Assembly (NCBI GenBank): GCA_002390845.1
Contig: DGQT01000111.1
Location: forward strand, 1 to 46,635
Direction: 5' to 3'
Length of the DNA stretch: 46,635 bases
From: Chitinophagaceae bacterium UBA4407
GTDB lineage: Bacteria; Bacteroidota; Bacteroidia; Chitinophagales; Chitinophagaceae
Under the pieces are notes generated by a model. The model ran no database searches, had not been told where the DNA came from, and saw only the letters and a program-made list of their open reading frames with translations. Within the stretch, counting starts at the first letter, position 1; the number at the start of each line of letters is the position of its first letter. Positions 16,437-24,465 of this stretch are shown in pieces. The translations under genes were made by a program, and so were the position numbers.

Positions 16437-16494
16437 ATGAGCCCAGCAATATTGCTGCTATGATACTCTTGTTGCGTCGCACACTTGTACTGCA
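16437..16494 (+). repeat. Solo left arm h
   Basis: Core GTTGCGTCGCACACTTGTAC, an exact consensus copy, at 16471-16490. Outer sequence ATGAGCCCAGC begins at 16437. Confidence 0.85.
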
Positions 16495-16503
16495 ATAATG
16501 CTG

Positions 16504-16617
16504 TTAAACACATGGATCTTTCACGCCAAAAATTTCGCTATCTCCTGTTTTTCTAAATACAACTGCTAATGTGCCGTCTACGTTTTCTATTCCAATTAGG
16601 GTAATGTTCACTTTCAT
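16504..16617 (-). CDS. Small 37-residue ORF coupled to the DUF481 gene
   Basis: ATG at 16617 overlaps the TGA of the DUF481 gene as ATGA, and the frame runs 37 codons (MKVNITLIGIENVDGTLAVV...VKDPCV) to a TAA at 16504. The overlap and the balanced, soluble-protein-like composition suggest it is translated as the third gene of the operon. I recognise no family, and it has no signal peptide or membrane segment. It could also be the remnant of a longer domain. Confidence 0.4.
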   Translation of the reverse strand: MKVNITLIGIENVDGTLAVVFRKTGDSEIFGVKDPCV

Positions 16618-17387
16618 CTTACTTTTAAAAGATAGGCTATACCAAAGGTTAAAATCTTATCTTCCTGTATTACTTTTTCTATCACAACGTTTTCGTGGGT
16701 AAATGCATACAGTGCATTAAATGATAAGCCTTTCCAAATAGGAAAATCTGCACCAATATCTATTTGTGTTCGGTAGTTGTTGCTATTGTTAAAGGCTGGT
16801 TGCCAATAAGCATCATAGTATAAGCGAATGTGCTTTTCTAACAGGTAACTCCAACCGCCAGCATATAAAGTGCCCCGCCAGAGATTAATGTTCTTATCCC
16901 CATTGTATTCTGCAAAATTGTAGTTGTTTGCAGTAAACTTTGTGTTTTCGTAAACTGTGCTTGCTGAAAACTTAACTACTGTATTTTTTGTATTGATTGA
17001 TTGCCAGGTAATGCCTGCTCCTGCAAAATACCGGGTATCTATTTTTCTGCGGTAATTGGTAGAGATGTAAGCAATGCCAAAAGGATAAACTTTTTTTTGT
17101 GGGCTGCAGTAAATATAATTCCTGCTAAAAATATCGTTGTCTGCTTTTGCCGAATAAAAGGCTTGATACAAGCTACTATATTGAGATTTTATTACCCAGT
17201 TTTTATGAGGCGAAAAGCTAAAGTCTATTTTACTTTTAATGTTTAATACCTCAACATTTCCTTGCTGATAATTGCCAGTAACACTTGTCCTCAATTGAAA
17301 TTTGGCAGTATCACTTTCATTGAGTTGGGCAAATGATTTGCCCAAACCCAATAAAAAAAAGATAACGTTTAATAGTTGCCCTTTCAT
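16614..17387 (-). CDS. DUF481 family outer-membrane beta-barrel protein
   Basis: A 257-residue protein with a signal peptide (MKGQLLNVIFFLLGLGKSFAQ). The rest is alternating amphipathic strands rich in Y, N and W: QLRTSVTGNYQQGNVEVLNIKSKIDFSF, NWVIKSQYSSLYQAF, FAGAGITWQSI, FGIAYLLKVR at the C-terminus. The T-G-NxxxGNxE... opening followed by strands and a basic/aromatic end is typical of DUF481 salt-induced outer-membrane proteins. Function unknown. It starts one base after the stop of the upstream DJ-1/hydrolase gene (17389), so the two are co-transcribed, and its TGA overlaps a small ORF. Confidence 0.75.
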   Translation of the reverse strand: MKGQLLNVIFFLLGLGKSFAQLNESDTAKFQLRTSVTGNYQQGNVEVLNIKSKIDFSFSPHKNWVIKSQYSSLYQAFYSAKADNDIFSRNYIYCSPQKKVYPFGIAYISTNYRRKIDTRYFAGAGITWQSINTKNTVVKFSASTVYENTKFTANNYNFAEYNGDKNINLWRGTLYAGGWSYLLEKHIRLYYDAYWQPAFNNSNNYRTQIDIGADFPIWKGLSFNALYAFTHENVVIEKVIQEDKILTFGIAYLLKVR

Positions 17388-17388
17388 C

Positions 17389-18906
17389 CTATTTTATACT
17401 GGTTAAAATAGTTAAGAATTCTTGCGGCATTGTTACAAATGGTAAATGTGAAGTTGGTAATTCATAAACCTTTTTGAAAGTGCCATTGTCTTTAATCATT
17501 TGTTGTTGCAAAGCATATGGTACTACCTGGTCTTTAGTAGTAGCAATATAATATTTTTGAATGCTTGCAAATTTTGCAGTTAAAACAGCTTTGTCGTTTA
17601 AAGCTTTTACAGGTTCGGCACGATGATATTTTACCAAAACATCTTTCATATAGTCGGGGCAGTCTGCACAAATGTTATCATGAACCACTTCCCTTTTTAT
17701 TGTTGCTAATGAATAATCTTTACTGAACTCCAATGCAGCTCCCACTTTGCTGGTATTGTCTTTTTTTGAAAGGTCTGTTACACTTTCTCCGTTCTTAGGA
17801 ATATATGCAGCTACATAAATTAATTTTTCAATTTTATTGGGGATATTTTCAGCAACTTGTGATATTACCTCACCTGCCATTGAATGACCCACTAAAATTA
17901 CTTTCCCTTTTTGTTGGTTAATGGCATCGGTAACTGTTTTTACATAGTCTTTTAAACCTATGCCAGCACCATAAGTATTATCAGCTCCGTGCGCTGGAAG
18001 ATTAACGACAACCACGTTAGCATTTACTGCCAACTGATTACGTACAAACCCCCAGGAACTTTCATCGGCCCAGGCACCATGAACCAAGACATAAGTTGGG
18101 TAACGGGCTTTATCTTTTTCTAGTTGAGCAATAATTAGCCTGGCTGCTTCTGCGCCGCTGTTTTGTTGTTGCCCTGTAATTAAATTGCCATCTTGTACGG
18201 CGTAACTTTCAAACATTGGAGCTACTGTAAATTTGCTATTGGGCATTTTACGGGCTAAATCTTCAATACGAAAAGGTTGTATTTGTTTACCAACATAGGT
18301 GTCAGCATAGTTTTCTTCACTGCTGGCAAAACCTGTCCATTTTTTTCCTTCTACCAAATATTTTCCATTTGGCAATTTTGCTTTCAATAAAATACAGGTA
18401 CCGTGGCAGATAGCTGCTGTTGGTTTGCCAGTTTGATAAAAATCAACAAAGAACTTTTGAAGTTCATCGTTTTCGTAAAAAGTGTACATCGGGCCCTGGC
18501 CTCCGCAAACCATGATGGCTTTATAGTCGTTGGGATTTACCGTTGATAATTTAATGGTATTTTTTAGTAACGCTGCTTTTGTTGGATCTTTTAAAAAGCC
18601 TAATGAAACATAATCCCATGCGGAATATTTGCTGGCATCTTCAGGATCGCTGAAACCATCAATTTTTACTTCGCCACCCTCGGGGCTGGCAATATCTACT
18701 GTATAGCCTGCAAATGAAAACTCCCAATATGGGTGAATTACCTCTGCTGCCCAAAAACCAATAGGCCAACCTGTTTGTTTACTGACTGCAGGGTTGGAAG
18801 CAATTAATAAAATCTTACCATTGTTTCCAGCATTATGTTGGGCAATGGAAAAAACTGAAGACAGTAATATTGTTACTGACAAAATGAACTTTTTTAAATT
18901 ATTCAT
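17389..18906 (-). CDS. Secreted fusion of a DJ-1/PfpI domain and an alpha/beta hydrolase
   Basis: The 505-residue protein has a signal peptide (to about SIAQ, residue 23) and two enzyme domains. Residues about 30-262 are a DJ-1/PfpI-type glutamine amidotransferase-like domain with nucleophile elbow AAICHGT (Cys167, His168) and a conserved Glu55 (IGFWAAE), as in Hsp31-type glyoxalases/chaperones. It ends TGQQQNSGAEAARLIIAQL, the usual DJ-1 C-terminus. Residues about 270-505 are an alpha/beta hydrolase: oxyanion HGAW, nucleophile Ser342 in GHSMAG, and the His in SHLPFVTMPQEF near the end. Each half is complete. It heads a three-gene operon and diverges from an HxlR regulator, suggesting induction by a small reactive compound and detoxification outside the membrane. 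Confidence 0.88.
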   Translation of the reverse strand: MNNLKKFILSVTILLSSVFSIAQHNAGNNGKILLIASNPAVSKQTGWPIGFWAAEVIHPYWEFSFAGYTVDIASPEGGEVKIDGFSDPEDASKYSAWDYVSLGFLKDPTKAALLKNTIKLSTVNPNDYKAIMVCGGQGPMYTFYENDELQKFFVDFYQTGKPTAAICHGTCILLKAKLPNGKYLVEGKKWTGFASSEENYADTYVGKQIQPFRIEDLARKMPNSKFTVAPMFESYAVQDGNLITGQQQNSGAEAARLIIAQLEKDKARYPTYVLVHGAWADESSWGFVRNQLAVNANVVVVNLPAHGADNTYGAGIGLKDYVKTVTDAINQQKGKVILVGHSMAGEVISQVAENIPNKIEKLIYVAAYIPKNGESVTDLSKKDNTSKVGAALEFSKDYSLATIKREVVHDNICADCPDYMKDVLVKYHRAEPVKALNDKAVLTAKFASIQKYYIATTKDQVVPYALQQQMIKDNGTFKKVYELPTSHLPFVTMPQEFLTILTSIK

Positions 18907-18975
18907 GCGATTATTTTTTATTATTTAAGTTTCAAAGGTGAGAAGATCTATTACCTTTATTAGCATACACACTTA

Positions 18976-19004
18976 AAGTAGTGATACTTACTTTTAGGAA
19001 AGTA
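18976..19004. promoter_or_regulatory. Candidate HxlR operator (two abutting inverted repeats)
   Basis: AAGTA-gtga-TACTT (18976-18989) and TACTTT-TAGG-AAAGTA (18989-19004) share one base and lie in the 123-bp space between the divergent hydrolase and HxlR genes. TACT...AGTA palindromes are known operators of DUF24/HxlR regulators such as YodB and CatR of Bacillus, so autoregulation plus control of the operon is likely. Confidence 0.6.
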
Positions 19005-19029
19005 TTAATGAAATCAATACATAGAATAT

Positions 19030-19407
19030 ATGCCTGACTTTATTTACAACAATAAGATTTATTATAATCCTGTTGAGTTTGCAATGGACAGAATTGGAGG
19101 TACCTGGAAGATGCCAATTTTATGGCGACTAAAGGATCATGTGCTTCGCTATGGAGAGATAAAAAAGAGTATTCCGCACATTACTCACAAAATGCTTACC
19201 TCACAACTGCGTGAGCTGGAGGCAGAGGGTTTTGTCAGCCGTGTTGTGTTTCCTGTTGTGCCACCGAAAGTAGAATATACTATTACAGCAAGAGGCACTA
19301 AAGCGATCACAATTGTTGAGGTAATTAGAAATTATGGTCTTGAATTAATGAAAGATTTTGGTGTTCCATACGAAAAAATTAAAACACAAAAAAAAATGCA
19401 GTCTTGA
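19030..19407 (+). CDS. HxlR/DUF24 family winged-helix regulator
   Basis: A 125-residue protein with the HxlR domain: DRIGGTWKMPILWRLKDHVLRYGEIKKSIPHITHKMLTSQLRELEAEGFVSRVVFPVVPPKVEYTITARG. The recognition helix is in ITHKMLTSQLRELE. The thiol-sensing members have a Cys just before IGGKW; here the sequence is NPVEFAMDRIGGTW, with no Cys in the N-terminal half, so sensing probably does not use the classic cysteine switch. It diverges from the DJ-1::hydrolase/DUF481 operon and likely represses it through the TACT/AGTA palindromes in between. Confidence 0.9.
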   Translation: MPDFIYNNKIYYNPVEFAMDRIGGTWKMPILWRLKDHVLRYGEIKKSIPHITHKMLTSQLRELEAEGFVSRVVFPVVPPKVEYTITARGTKAITIVEVIRNYGLELMKDFGVPYEKIKTQKKMQS

Positions 19408-19757
19408 GGGTGAGTGGAATTTCGTTTTATAGCAGAGTCTATAATTAAAACCTGTTAATCATAAAAAAAATTCCAAAAGAAGTTCTTTAATAAATAGCCC
19501 CGCACAAAGATTTTTTTTTAATATGATATAAAATATATCTTTAGAAATTGATGTGTTTCTTATCTTATTAGTGCACTTCTTTAATTTTTTTATTGTTTAT
19601 GCTTCCTTATGATTATTATGACTGCTGTATTTTAAATAAGATCTGATTTGGATTTATTGGATGTACTGATTCTCCAAATTAGCTGGTATCTGAATTAAAC
19701 AGAAATTTTAGCAACATGAATTCAACAAAATAATTCCTTTCTATAAACCAAATTAGC
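19408..19757. other. AT-rich 350-bp space without recognisable features
   Basis: No open frame of note, no repeat arm and no clear hairpin. There are T-rich runs (19503-19520) and several weak TAnnTTT-like words, none at a convincing distance from the gene at 19758. Confidence 0.5.
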
Positions 19758-20426
19758 ATGGCATACAATATTACCCCCGAGCATCTTAAAGCAATTACCG
19801 GAGCCAAAAATCCTGTACCGCCGCCTACACAGTTAATGATACAATTGGCAGAATGGATAAATAAAACCTGTCCTGCTTATGGTATTGATACACCTCAGGA
19901 ATTTGCGCATTTCCTGGCCCAGGCCTGTCATGAAACAGCCTCTTTCAAAACACTCAGGGAAATGGGTGGCGACTCGTATTTTGCCAAATACGAAAAAGGT
20001 GTAGGGCCTAAGGATAAAAATGGTAAAACATTGGGAGACCGCCTGGGCAATACATTTGCCGGAGATGGATTAAAGTTTAAAGGCCGTGGCATTTTTCAAA
20101 CAACCGGCCGGTTTAATTATAAAGATCTGAGTTTAAAGAAGGGGGGTAACGGTGACCTTTTTATCAAAAACCCGGAACTGCTTGAGCAACCCGAATTTGC
20201 AGTATGGAGCGCCTGTGAATACTGGCAAAAAAGAGGGCTTAATGATATAAGCAATCATCCTGACACAGATAAATTAAAGAAGAAGGTGCTTGATGCAAAA
20301 AGTAAGACTTATATCTTAATTGATGTTTCTCCTGTAGAATATATAAGCCGGTCAATAAATGGTGGAATCAAGGGGCTACCCGAAAGAATGCAATTCTACG
20401 CTAATGCAAAAAAAGTGTTGGTTTGA
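19758..20426 (+). CDS. GH19 family chitinase/lysozyme-like protein
   Basis: A 222-residue glycoside hydrolase 19 domain with no signal peptide, as in phage-type endolysins. The general acid lies in FLAQACHETASF (Glu59), matching HETxxF of GH19. KFKGRGIFQTTGRFNY (about 111-126) and the C-terminal ISRSINGGIKGLPERMQFYANAKKVL are conserved. Length is normal for a single-domain enzyme. Substrate is chitin or, more likely for this subtype, peptidoglycan. No phage genes surround it. The following gene encodes a DUF4231 membrane protein 69 bases downstream on the same strand, which may form a unit with it. Confidence 0.82.
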   Translation: MAYNITPEHLKAITGAKNPVPPPTQLMIQLAEWINKTCPAYGIDTPQEFAHFLAQACHETASFKTLREMGGDSYFAKYEKGVGPKDKNGKTLGDRLGNTFAGDGLKFKGRGIFQTTGRFNYKDLSLKKGGNGDLFIKNPELLEQPEFAVWSACEYWQKRGLNDISNHPDTDKLKKKVLDAKSKTYILIDVSPVEYISRSINGGIKGLPERMQFYANAKKVLV

Positions 20427-20495
20427 TAACCGCAAATATTTAAAGCACATCACCCCATTTTAAATCACTTTTACTTTTCAATAAAACTAAAGTTT

Positions 20496-21275
20496 ATGGA
20501 CTCTGCTACTTTCAGCGAATACCTTGAAAAAAGGTACTTCGATCAAATGGCGTATTATTCAAAAGCATCTTCAAAAAATCAGAAAAAGTATAAAAATTTT
20601 CAGTGGATACTCATTATTTTATCTACCCTTACAACGATTATGGCAGCAATGCCAAGGCCTGTTGATGGTAAAGGTTTTGACTTTCAGTATGCAATAGTAA
20701 TCTCAGCGGCAATCGTTACCATACTTACTTCTGCATTAAAAACCTTTCAATACCAGGAGTTATGGGTTACTTACAGAACAACCAATGAGCAACTAAAACC
20801 CGAAATTTATTACTATCAGTTCAATGTAGGCGAATACGGCAAACCAGGTGTTGATAAAGAATCACTTTTTGTAACGCATGTAGAAAGCATTTTAAGCAAA
20901 GAGCATAGCAACTGGCCCGCTTATAAAAAAATGGAGGGTGAAAATGGTAAAGGCAATCAACAGATTGATGAAATACAAAAAAAACTGGACGACCTGGTAA
21001 GAGGAACATTGAATACGCAAAGAAAAGCTGCGTCAACAGGCGATACTGCTGATACTGCAACAGATGCTTTAAATGAAGTAACCACAGAAACTACCACTGA
21101 TGCGACAACTGAAGCCACTCCTGATACAACAACAGATGCGCTGAATGATGATGCAACAACGGAGACTGCCAGTGATACAACAACGGATGCTTCAGGTGAA
21201 GAAACAACAGATGTTGCGGGCGATGCATCAGATGAAAGCCTGGATGCCGGGATCAAAGAAAGTGCTTCCAAATAA
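20496..21275 (+). CDS. DUF4231 two-helix membrane protein with a Thr/Asp-rich tail
   Basis: The 259 residues begin SEYLEKRYFDQMAYYSKASSKNQKKYKNFQWILIILSTLTTIMAA, the DUF4231 pattern: a YxxxK-rich helix and then a first membrane helix (about 36-50). A second follows (YAIVISAAIVTILTSALKTFQ, about 63-83), then a soluble helix with WVTYRTTNEQLKPEIYYYQ. DUF4231 is related to the SLATT two-helix domains proposed as membrane-disrupting effectors in some defence systems. Residues about 176-255 are low-complexity, rich in Thr, Asp, Ala and Glu, from imperfect repeats of words like DTTTDA; the DNA repeats GATACAACAAC(A/G)GATGC twice. Function unknown. Confidence 0.7.
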   Translation: MDSATFSEYLEKRYFDQMAYYSKASSKNQKKYKNFQWILIILSTLTTIMAAMPRPVDGKGFDFQYAIVISAAIVTILTSALKTFQYQELWVTYRTTNEQLKPEIYYYQFNVGEYGKPGVDKESLFVTHVESILSKEHSNWPAYKKMEGENGKGNQQIDEIQKKLDDLVRGTLNTQRKAASTGDTADTATDALNEVTTETTTDATTEATPDTTTDALNDDATTETASDTTTDASGEETTDVAGDASDESLDAGIKESASK

Positions 21276-21382
21276 AAGCGAATTTTTTTACGCAGCATAA
21301 CTTACGCGTTGCGTTACAAACGATACATGTCGGCAGGTTTTTTTCAAGAATATTTAATAGCACAAAACATGTATTCGTTTCT

Positions 21383-21464
21383 GTTTTCGCTTTGCTCAAT
21401 AAAGCTACTTCAGATCAAGAGTGCGACGCAAGGAACGATGATAAAAGTTATATCGCCCGGCTCA
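21383..21464 (-). repeat. Solo right arm i
   Basis: Core AAGAGTGCGACGCAA (21417-21431) then GGAACGATGATA and terminal GCCCGGCTC (21455-21463). The inner flank TTTTCGCTTTGCTCAATAAA (21384-21403) recurs next to arm v. Confidence 0.8.
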
Positions 21465-21524
21465 AAAAAATATTTCTCATTCAATTATTATACCCCAGGG
21501 CTTTGTTTGAATTGAACTATACAG

Positions 21525-21566
21525 CTACTATTGAGCTACCGTTGTGTCACTCACTTGTACGGTAGA
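21525..21566 (+). repeat. Solo left arm j (variant core)
   Basis: Core GTTGTGTCACTCACTTGTAC exactly at 21541-21560, preceded by TATTGAGCTACC. Lies 80 bases from arm i, between convergent genes. Confidence 0.85.
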
Positions 21567-21628
21567 ATCCTTATGCACCAATGTGAAACGGTATCCATAA
21601 ATAAGATTGCTTAAATGTGCAAAGAACA

Positions 21629-23134
21629 CTACTTTTTTACATGTGCTTTATATATTCCATTGGGTTGAGTAGAGGTAAAGCCAAGTGGTTTATCGCCATC
21701 CATTTCAAATTGTACTTTATAACCTTCCATTCCTTTTACATGGAACGTATCTGGTGATACAGGTACCAGTTCGAAGTCACCTTCTCCGGGTACAGATGCC
21801 CAAAGCACATTGTCTATAATTTTAAGCGAAGCCGTAGCAGAAACACCTTCAAATTCAAAATCGGCAACATATTTTTCAAGCTCCTTCGCAGTAAGTTTAA
21901 ATGCAGCAGCACCCTGCAACTCCTGTAATTTTTGTTTGGTATCTGCACTGCCGGTCATTGCCAATGCTTTTTGATAATTGGCTATCGCATTTACAGTATC
22001 TTTTTTTGCAGACAGCAGATCAGCGTATGAATCGTAAACATTGCCGCTATTGGGATAACTGGCAATATTCATTTCAAATAGGGCAGCCGCTTTTGCATAC
22101 TGTTTTTGAGAGAGTGCATTATAGCCAAGGCCGTTGATCAGCATCTCCGGCGGCGAAACTTTATAGCCAAACTCCTTTGATACGGTTTCATAATGTTTCT
22201 TCATTTTTACTATGAATGCAGTACTTGAATCAGTAAAGTCTGCATTGGTAAATTTGAAACGGTAATAGTTAAAAATAAAACGCAGCCCATCATATTCACT
22301 TGTTAAGGGCACAGAGCCGTGATCATCATCAGGATAATACTTGCTGGCATACTTTAATCCATTTTTTTGATTGCTTTTTATAAACTGGTCAAGCGCAAAA
22401 ATAGACCTGATATGCCTTGTATCAGCGGTAGTGTCTTTTTTCATTTTGTCTAATGTCATTCCTTCGGGCATTGTATTGGCAATACCCAGGTACAGGCGTA
22501 TGCCATTATATTGCTGTGTAGTGAGTTTCTTTTCTGTAGCTTTTAAAAACTGTTCCTTATTATACCACATACTCGGATCAATGGCAATATAGGCATTGAA
22601 TAATTTGGTATGGTTGGTAAGAATATTCATTACGGTTAAACCGCCAAACGAATGCCCGATCAGCATTTTATAAGCTTGTGTGGGGTACATAGAATCTATA
22701 TGTGGCATCAGTTCTTTTTCAATAAAAGCTGCAAAATTTTCTCCGCCCCCTGTGGTTCTTGAAAAATTGCTATCCATCATTGGCGGATCGCTTGCAATAT
22801 GCGTAGGTGTAAGATCCCTTGTTCTGTCTGTGTTTGGAATGCCCACTACAATCATTTGCGGAACAACCGTGTTGCCATTTACTTGGCTTAACTGTTGTAT
22901 CATGCCCACAACAGATTCAAAATGGCCGTCGCCATCAAGCAGGTAAACAACAGGGTAATGCTCACCGCTGTTCTGTGCTCCATTGCCCGGAACATATACC
23001 CATACTTTTCTTTGTTCTCCAAGTATATTGGAATAAACACTGTCAACTTTACCAATTACAATTTTATTATCTGTTTGCGCAAGACTGCTGAGAGTAATAA
23101 TTGCACACAGGAAGAATAAAGAGAGATACTTCAT
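21629..23134 (-). CDS. Secreted esterase of the enterochelin-esterase (esterase D) type
   Basis: A 501-residue protein with a signal peptide (MKYLSLFFLCAIITLSSLAQ). Residues about 24-290 form an alpha/beta hydrolase of the PF00756 type: RKVWVYVPG, YPVVYLLDGDGHF, nucleophile Ser162 in IGHSFGG, AYIAIDPSMWY, and a His in DDDHGSVPL. About 320-400 look like TPR-type helices (NALSQKQYAKAAALFEMNIASYPNSGNVYDSYADLL). A beta-rich tail follows that reads like the C-terminal domain found after such TPRs. Substrates may be siderophore esters or other acyl/sugar esters; not determinable. Variant arms j and k flank the gene. Confidence 0.85.
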   Translation of the reverse strand: MKYLSLFFLCAIITLSSLAQTDNKIVIGKVDSVYSNILGEQRKVWVYVPGNGAQNSGEHYPVVYLLDGDGHFESVVGMIQQLSQVNGNTVVPQMIVVGIPNTDRTRDLTPTHIASDPPMMDSNFSRTTGGGENFAAFIEKELMPHIDSMYPTQAYKMLIGHSFGGLTVMNILTNHTKLFNAYIAIDPSMWYNKEQFLKATEKKLTTQQYNGIRLYLGIANTMPEGMTLDKMKKDTTADTRHIRSIFALDQFIKSNQKNGLKYASKYYPDDDHGSVPLTSEYDGLRFIFNYYRFKFTNADFTDSSTAFIVKMKKHYETVSKEFGYKVSPPEMLINGLGYNALSQKQYAKAAALFEMNIASYPNSGNVYDSYADLLSAKKDTVNAIANYQKALAMTGSADTKQKLQELQGAAAFKLTAKELEKYVADFEFEGVSATASLKIIDNVLWASVPGEGDFELVPVSPDTFHVKGMEGYKVQFEMDGDKPLGFTSTQPNGIYKAHVKK

Positions 23135-23290
23135 AAAACATGATTAAATTTTGGAGCTAAAGGTTTTAAAAAAGAATGCTTACTGCAAAAGAGTAACTTT
23201 CAAATATATTTATTTCAGCTCAATTCATTTGCCTCTTTCTATAAATGGTTTTACAATGTAATTATTGGCGCATATTCATTTTAAATTCAC

Positions 23291-23372
23291 GAGCCTGCAC
23301 TTTGCCCAACAAAGTTCAGAACGTATAAGTGAGTGACACAACCAAAGCTTCATAATACTTCAATTGCCTGGA
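23291..23372 (-). repeat. Right arm k (variant core), possible deletion derivative
   Basis: Core GTATAAGTGAGTGACACAAC at 23323-23342, followed by CAAAGCTTCATAATACTTCAATTGCCTGG. GAGCCTGC at 23291 may be the outer end of a lost left arm. Confidence 0.75.
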
Positions 23373-23470
23373 AAATTTTAAATATCTATTTTAAGCAGAC
23401 ATCTTTAAAGCAGTAAACTCCCTCAATTTAAAGTTTCCTCTTTAGTGGTTTTACTTAATTTATCATGTAT

Positions 23471-23478
23471 TACCTTTG
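23471..23478 (+). promoter_or_regulatory. -7 box for the pterin gene cluster
   Basis: TACCTTTG fits TAnnTTTG. It overlaps a possible TTG start at 23476, which argues that translation really begins at ATG 23500, 21 bases downstream. Confidence 0.55.
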
Positions 23479-23499
23479 AAAAAATTTTTCAGGAGAGCG

Positions 23500-23910
23500 A
23501 TGGTTTACCTTACACGTCAGGAACATTTTAATGCGGCGCACAAATTGTATAATCCCGGTTGGAGCAAAGAAAAGAACGAGGAAGTTTTTGGAATGTGCGC
23601 CAACGAAAACTGGCATGGACACAACTACGACCTTTATGTAACCATTAAAGGAGAGCCCGATGCTGATACCGGTTTTTTAATGGATGTAAAAAAATTAAAA
23701 GACATTATTAAAGAACAGGTGATTGTAAAAGTGGATCACAAAAACCTTAATCTTGATGTAGATTTTATGCAAGGTAAAATGTGTAGTACGGAGAATCTTT
23801 CCATTGGTATATGGCAGCAGATAGAGCCACATCTTCCACCAAACGTAATGCTGCATTGCATTAAGCTGTACGAAACCCCACGCATCTACGTGGAATATTT
23901 TGGTAACTGA
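23500..23910 (+). CDS. 6-pyruvoyl-tetrahydropterin synthase, PTPS-II type (copy 1)
   Basis: Converts 7,8-dihydroneopterin triphosphate to 6-pyruvoyl-tetrahydropterin. The protein (136 residues from ATG 23500, preceded by AGGAG at 23491-23495) has the zinc histidines in EHFNAAH and WHGHNY, the catalytic Cys in GMCANENWHGH, and the Asp-His pair in VDHKNLNLD. The C-to-HGH spacing is C-x5-HGH, as in the eukaryotic biopterin enzyme, and not C-x3-HGH of QueD. The C-terminus (LYETPRIYVEYFG) is also eukaryote-like. It is followed by a second copy 103 bases on and then folE, which makes the substrate precursor. Confidence 0.88.
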   Translation: MVYLTRQEHFNAAHKLYNPGWSKEKNEEVFGMCANENWHGHNYDLYVTIKGEPDADTGFLMDVKKLKDIIKEQVIVKVDHKNLNLDVDFMQGKMCSTENLSIGIWQQIEPHLPPNVMLHCIKLYETPRIYVEYFGN

Positions 23911-24013
23911 AAACTATTTACCCGCATTATTGTTATAAAGCTTGCTTTTTAAAGTGATTAAGTAAGTGCGCTGATAATCTGAAACGGGAAATCTTTCTTA
24001 ATTTGTAACAGGT

Positions 24014-24427
24014 ATGAACAACAAAGTAGCAGTATATCGTAAGGAACATTTTAACGCGGCGCACCGCCTGTTTAATCCTGCATGGAGTAATGCTACCAAC
24101 GATGAAGTATTTGGAAAATGCAACAATCCAAATTATCACGGTCACAATTATGAGCTGATCGTAAAACTTACCGGCGTGCCCGATGCGGAAACAGGTTATG
24201 TAATTGATCTGAAAAAATTAAGCGACCTGATTAAGCTTCATGTACTTGATAAATTCGATCATAAAAACCTGAACCTTGATACAAAAGAATTCAGAGAACT
24301 AAACCCCACAGCAGAAAATATAGCAGTTGTTATTTATAATTTATTGCGGCCTGTAATTAAAGCAGATCTTGATTTACAGGTACGCCTTTACGAAACAGAA
24401 AGAAATTTTGTAGAATATCCGGCATAA
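24014..24427 (+). CDS. 6-pyruvoyl-tetrahydropterin synthase, PTPS-II type (copy 2)
   Basis: Paralogue of the preceding gene, 137 residues. Zinc and catalytic residues are complete: EHFNAAH, GKCNNPNYHGHNY (C-x5-HGH, nearly the human PTPS sequence at that place), FDHKNLNLD. The C-terminal VRLYETERNFVEYP matches copy 1. The copies differ at about half of positions, so the duplication is old and both seem functional; they may form a hetero-oligomer or serve different pterins. With folE 38 bases downstream the unit would turn GTP into 6-pyruvoyl-tetrahydropterin. A sepiapterin reductase, needed for tetrahydrobiopterin, is not in the window. Confidence 0.88.
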   Translation: MNNKVAVYRKEHFNAAHRLFNPAWSNATNDEVFGKCNNPNYHGHNYELIVKLTGVPDAETGYVIDLKKLSDLIKLHVLDKFDHKNLNLDTKEFRELNPTAENIAVVIYNLLRPVIKADLDLQVRLYETERNFVEYPA

Positions 24428-24465
24428 AATTTTAAGCTGAAATAATTCATTACAATCATTGAAAA

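Noticed and set aside
23476..23499. TTG start for the first PTPS gene
   Set aside because: It overlaps the -7 box; ATG 23500 with AGGAG in front gives the conserved N-terminus.
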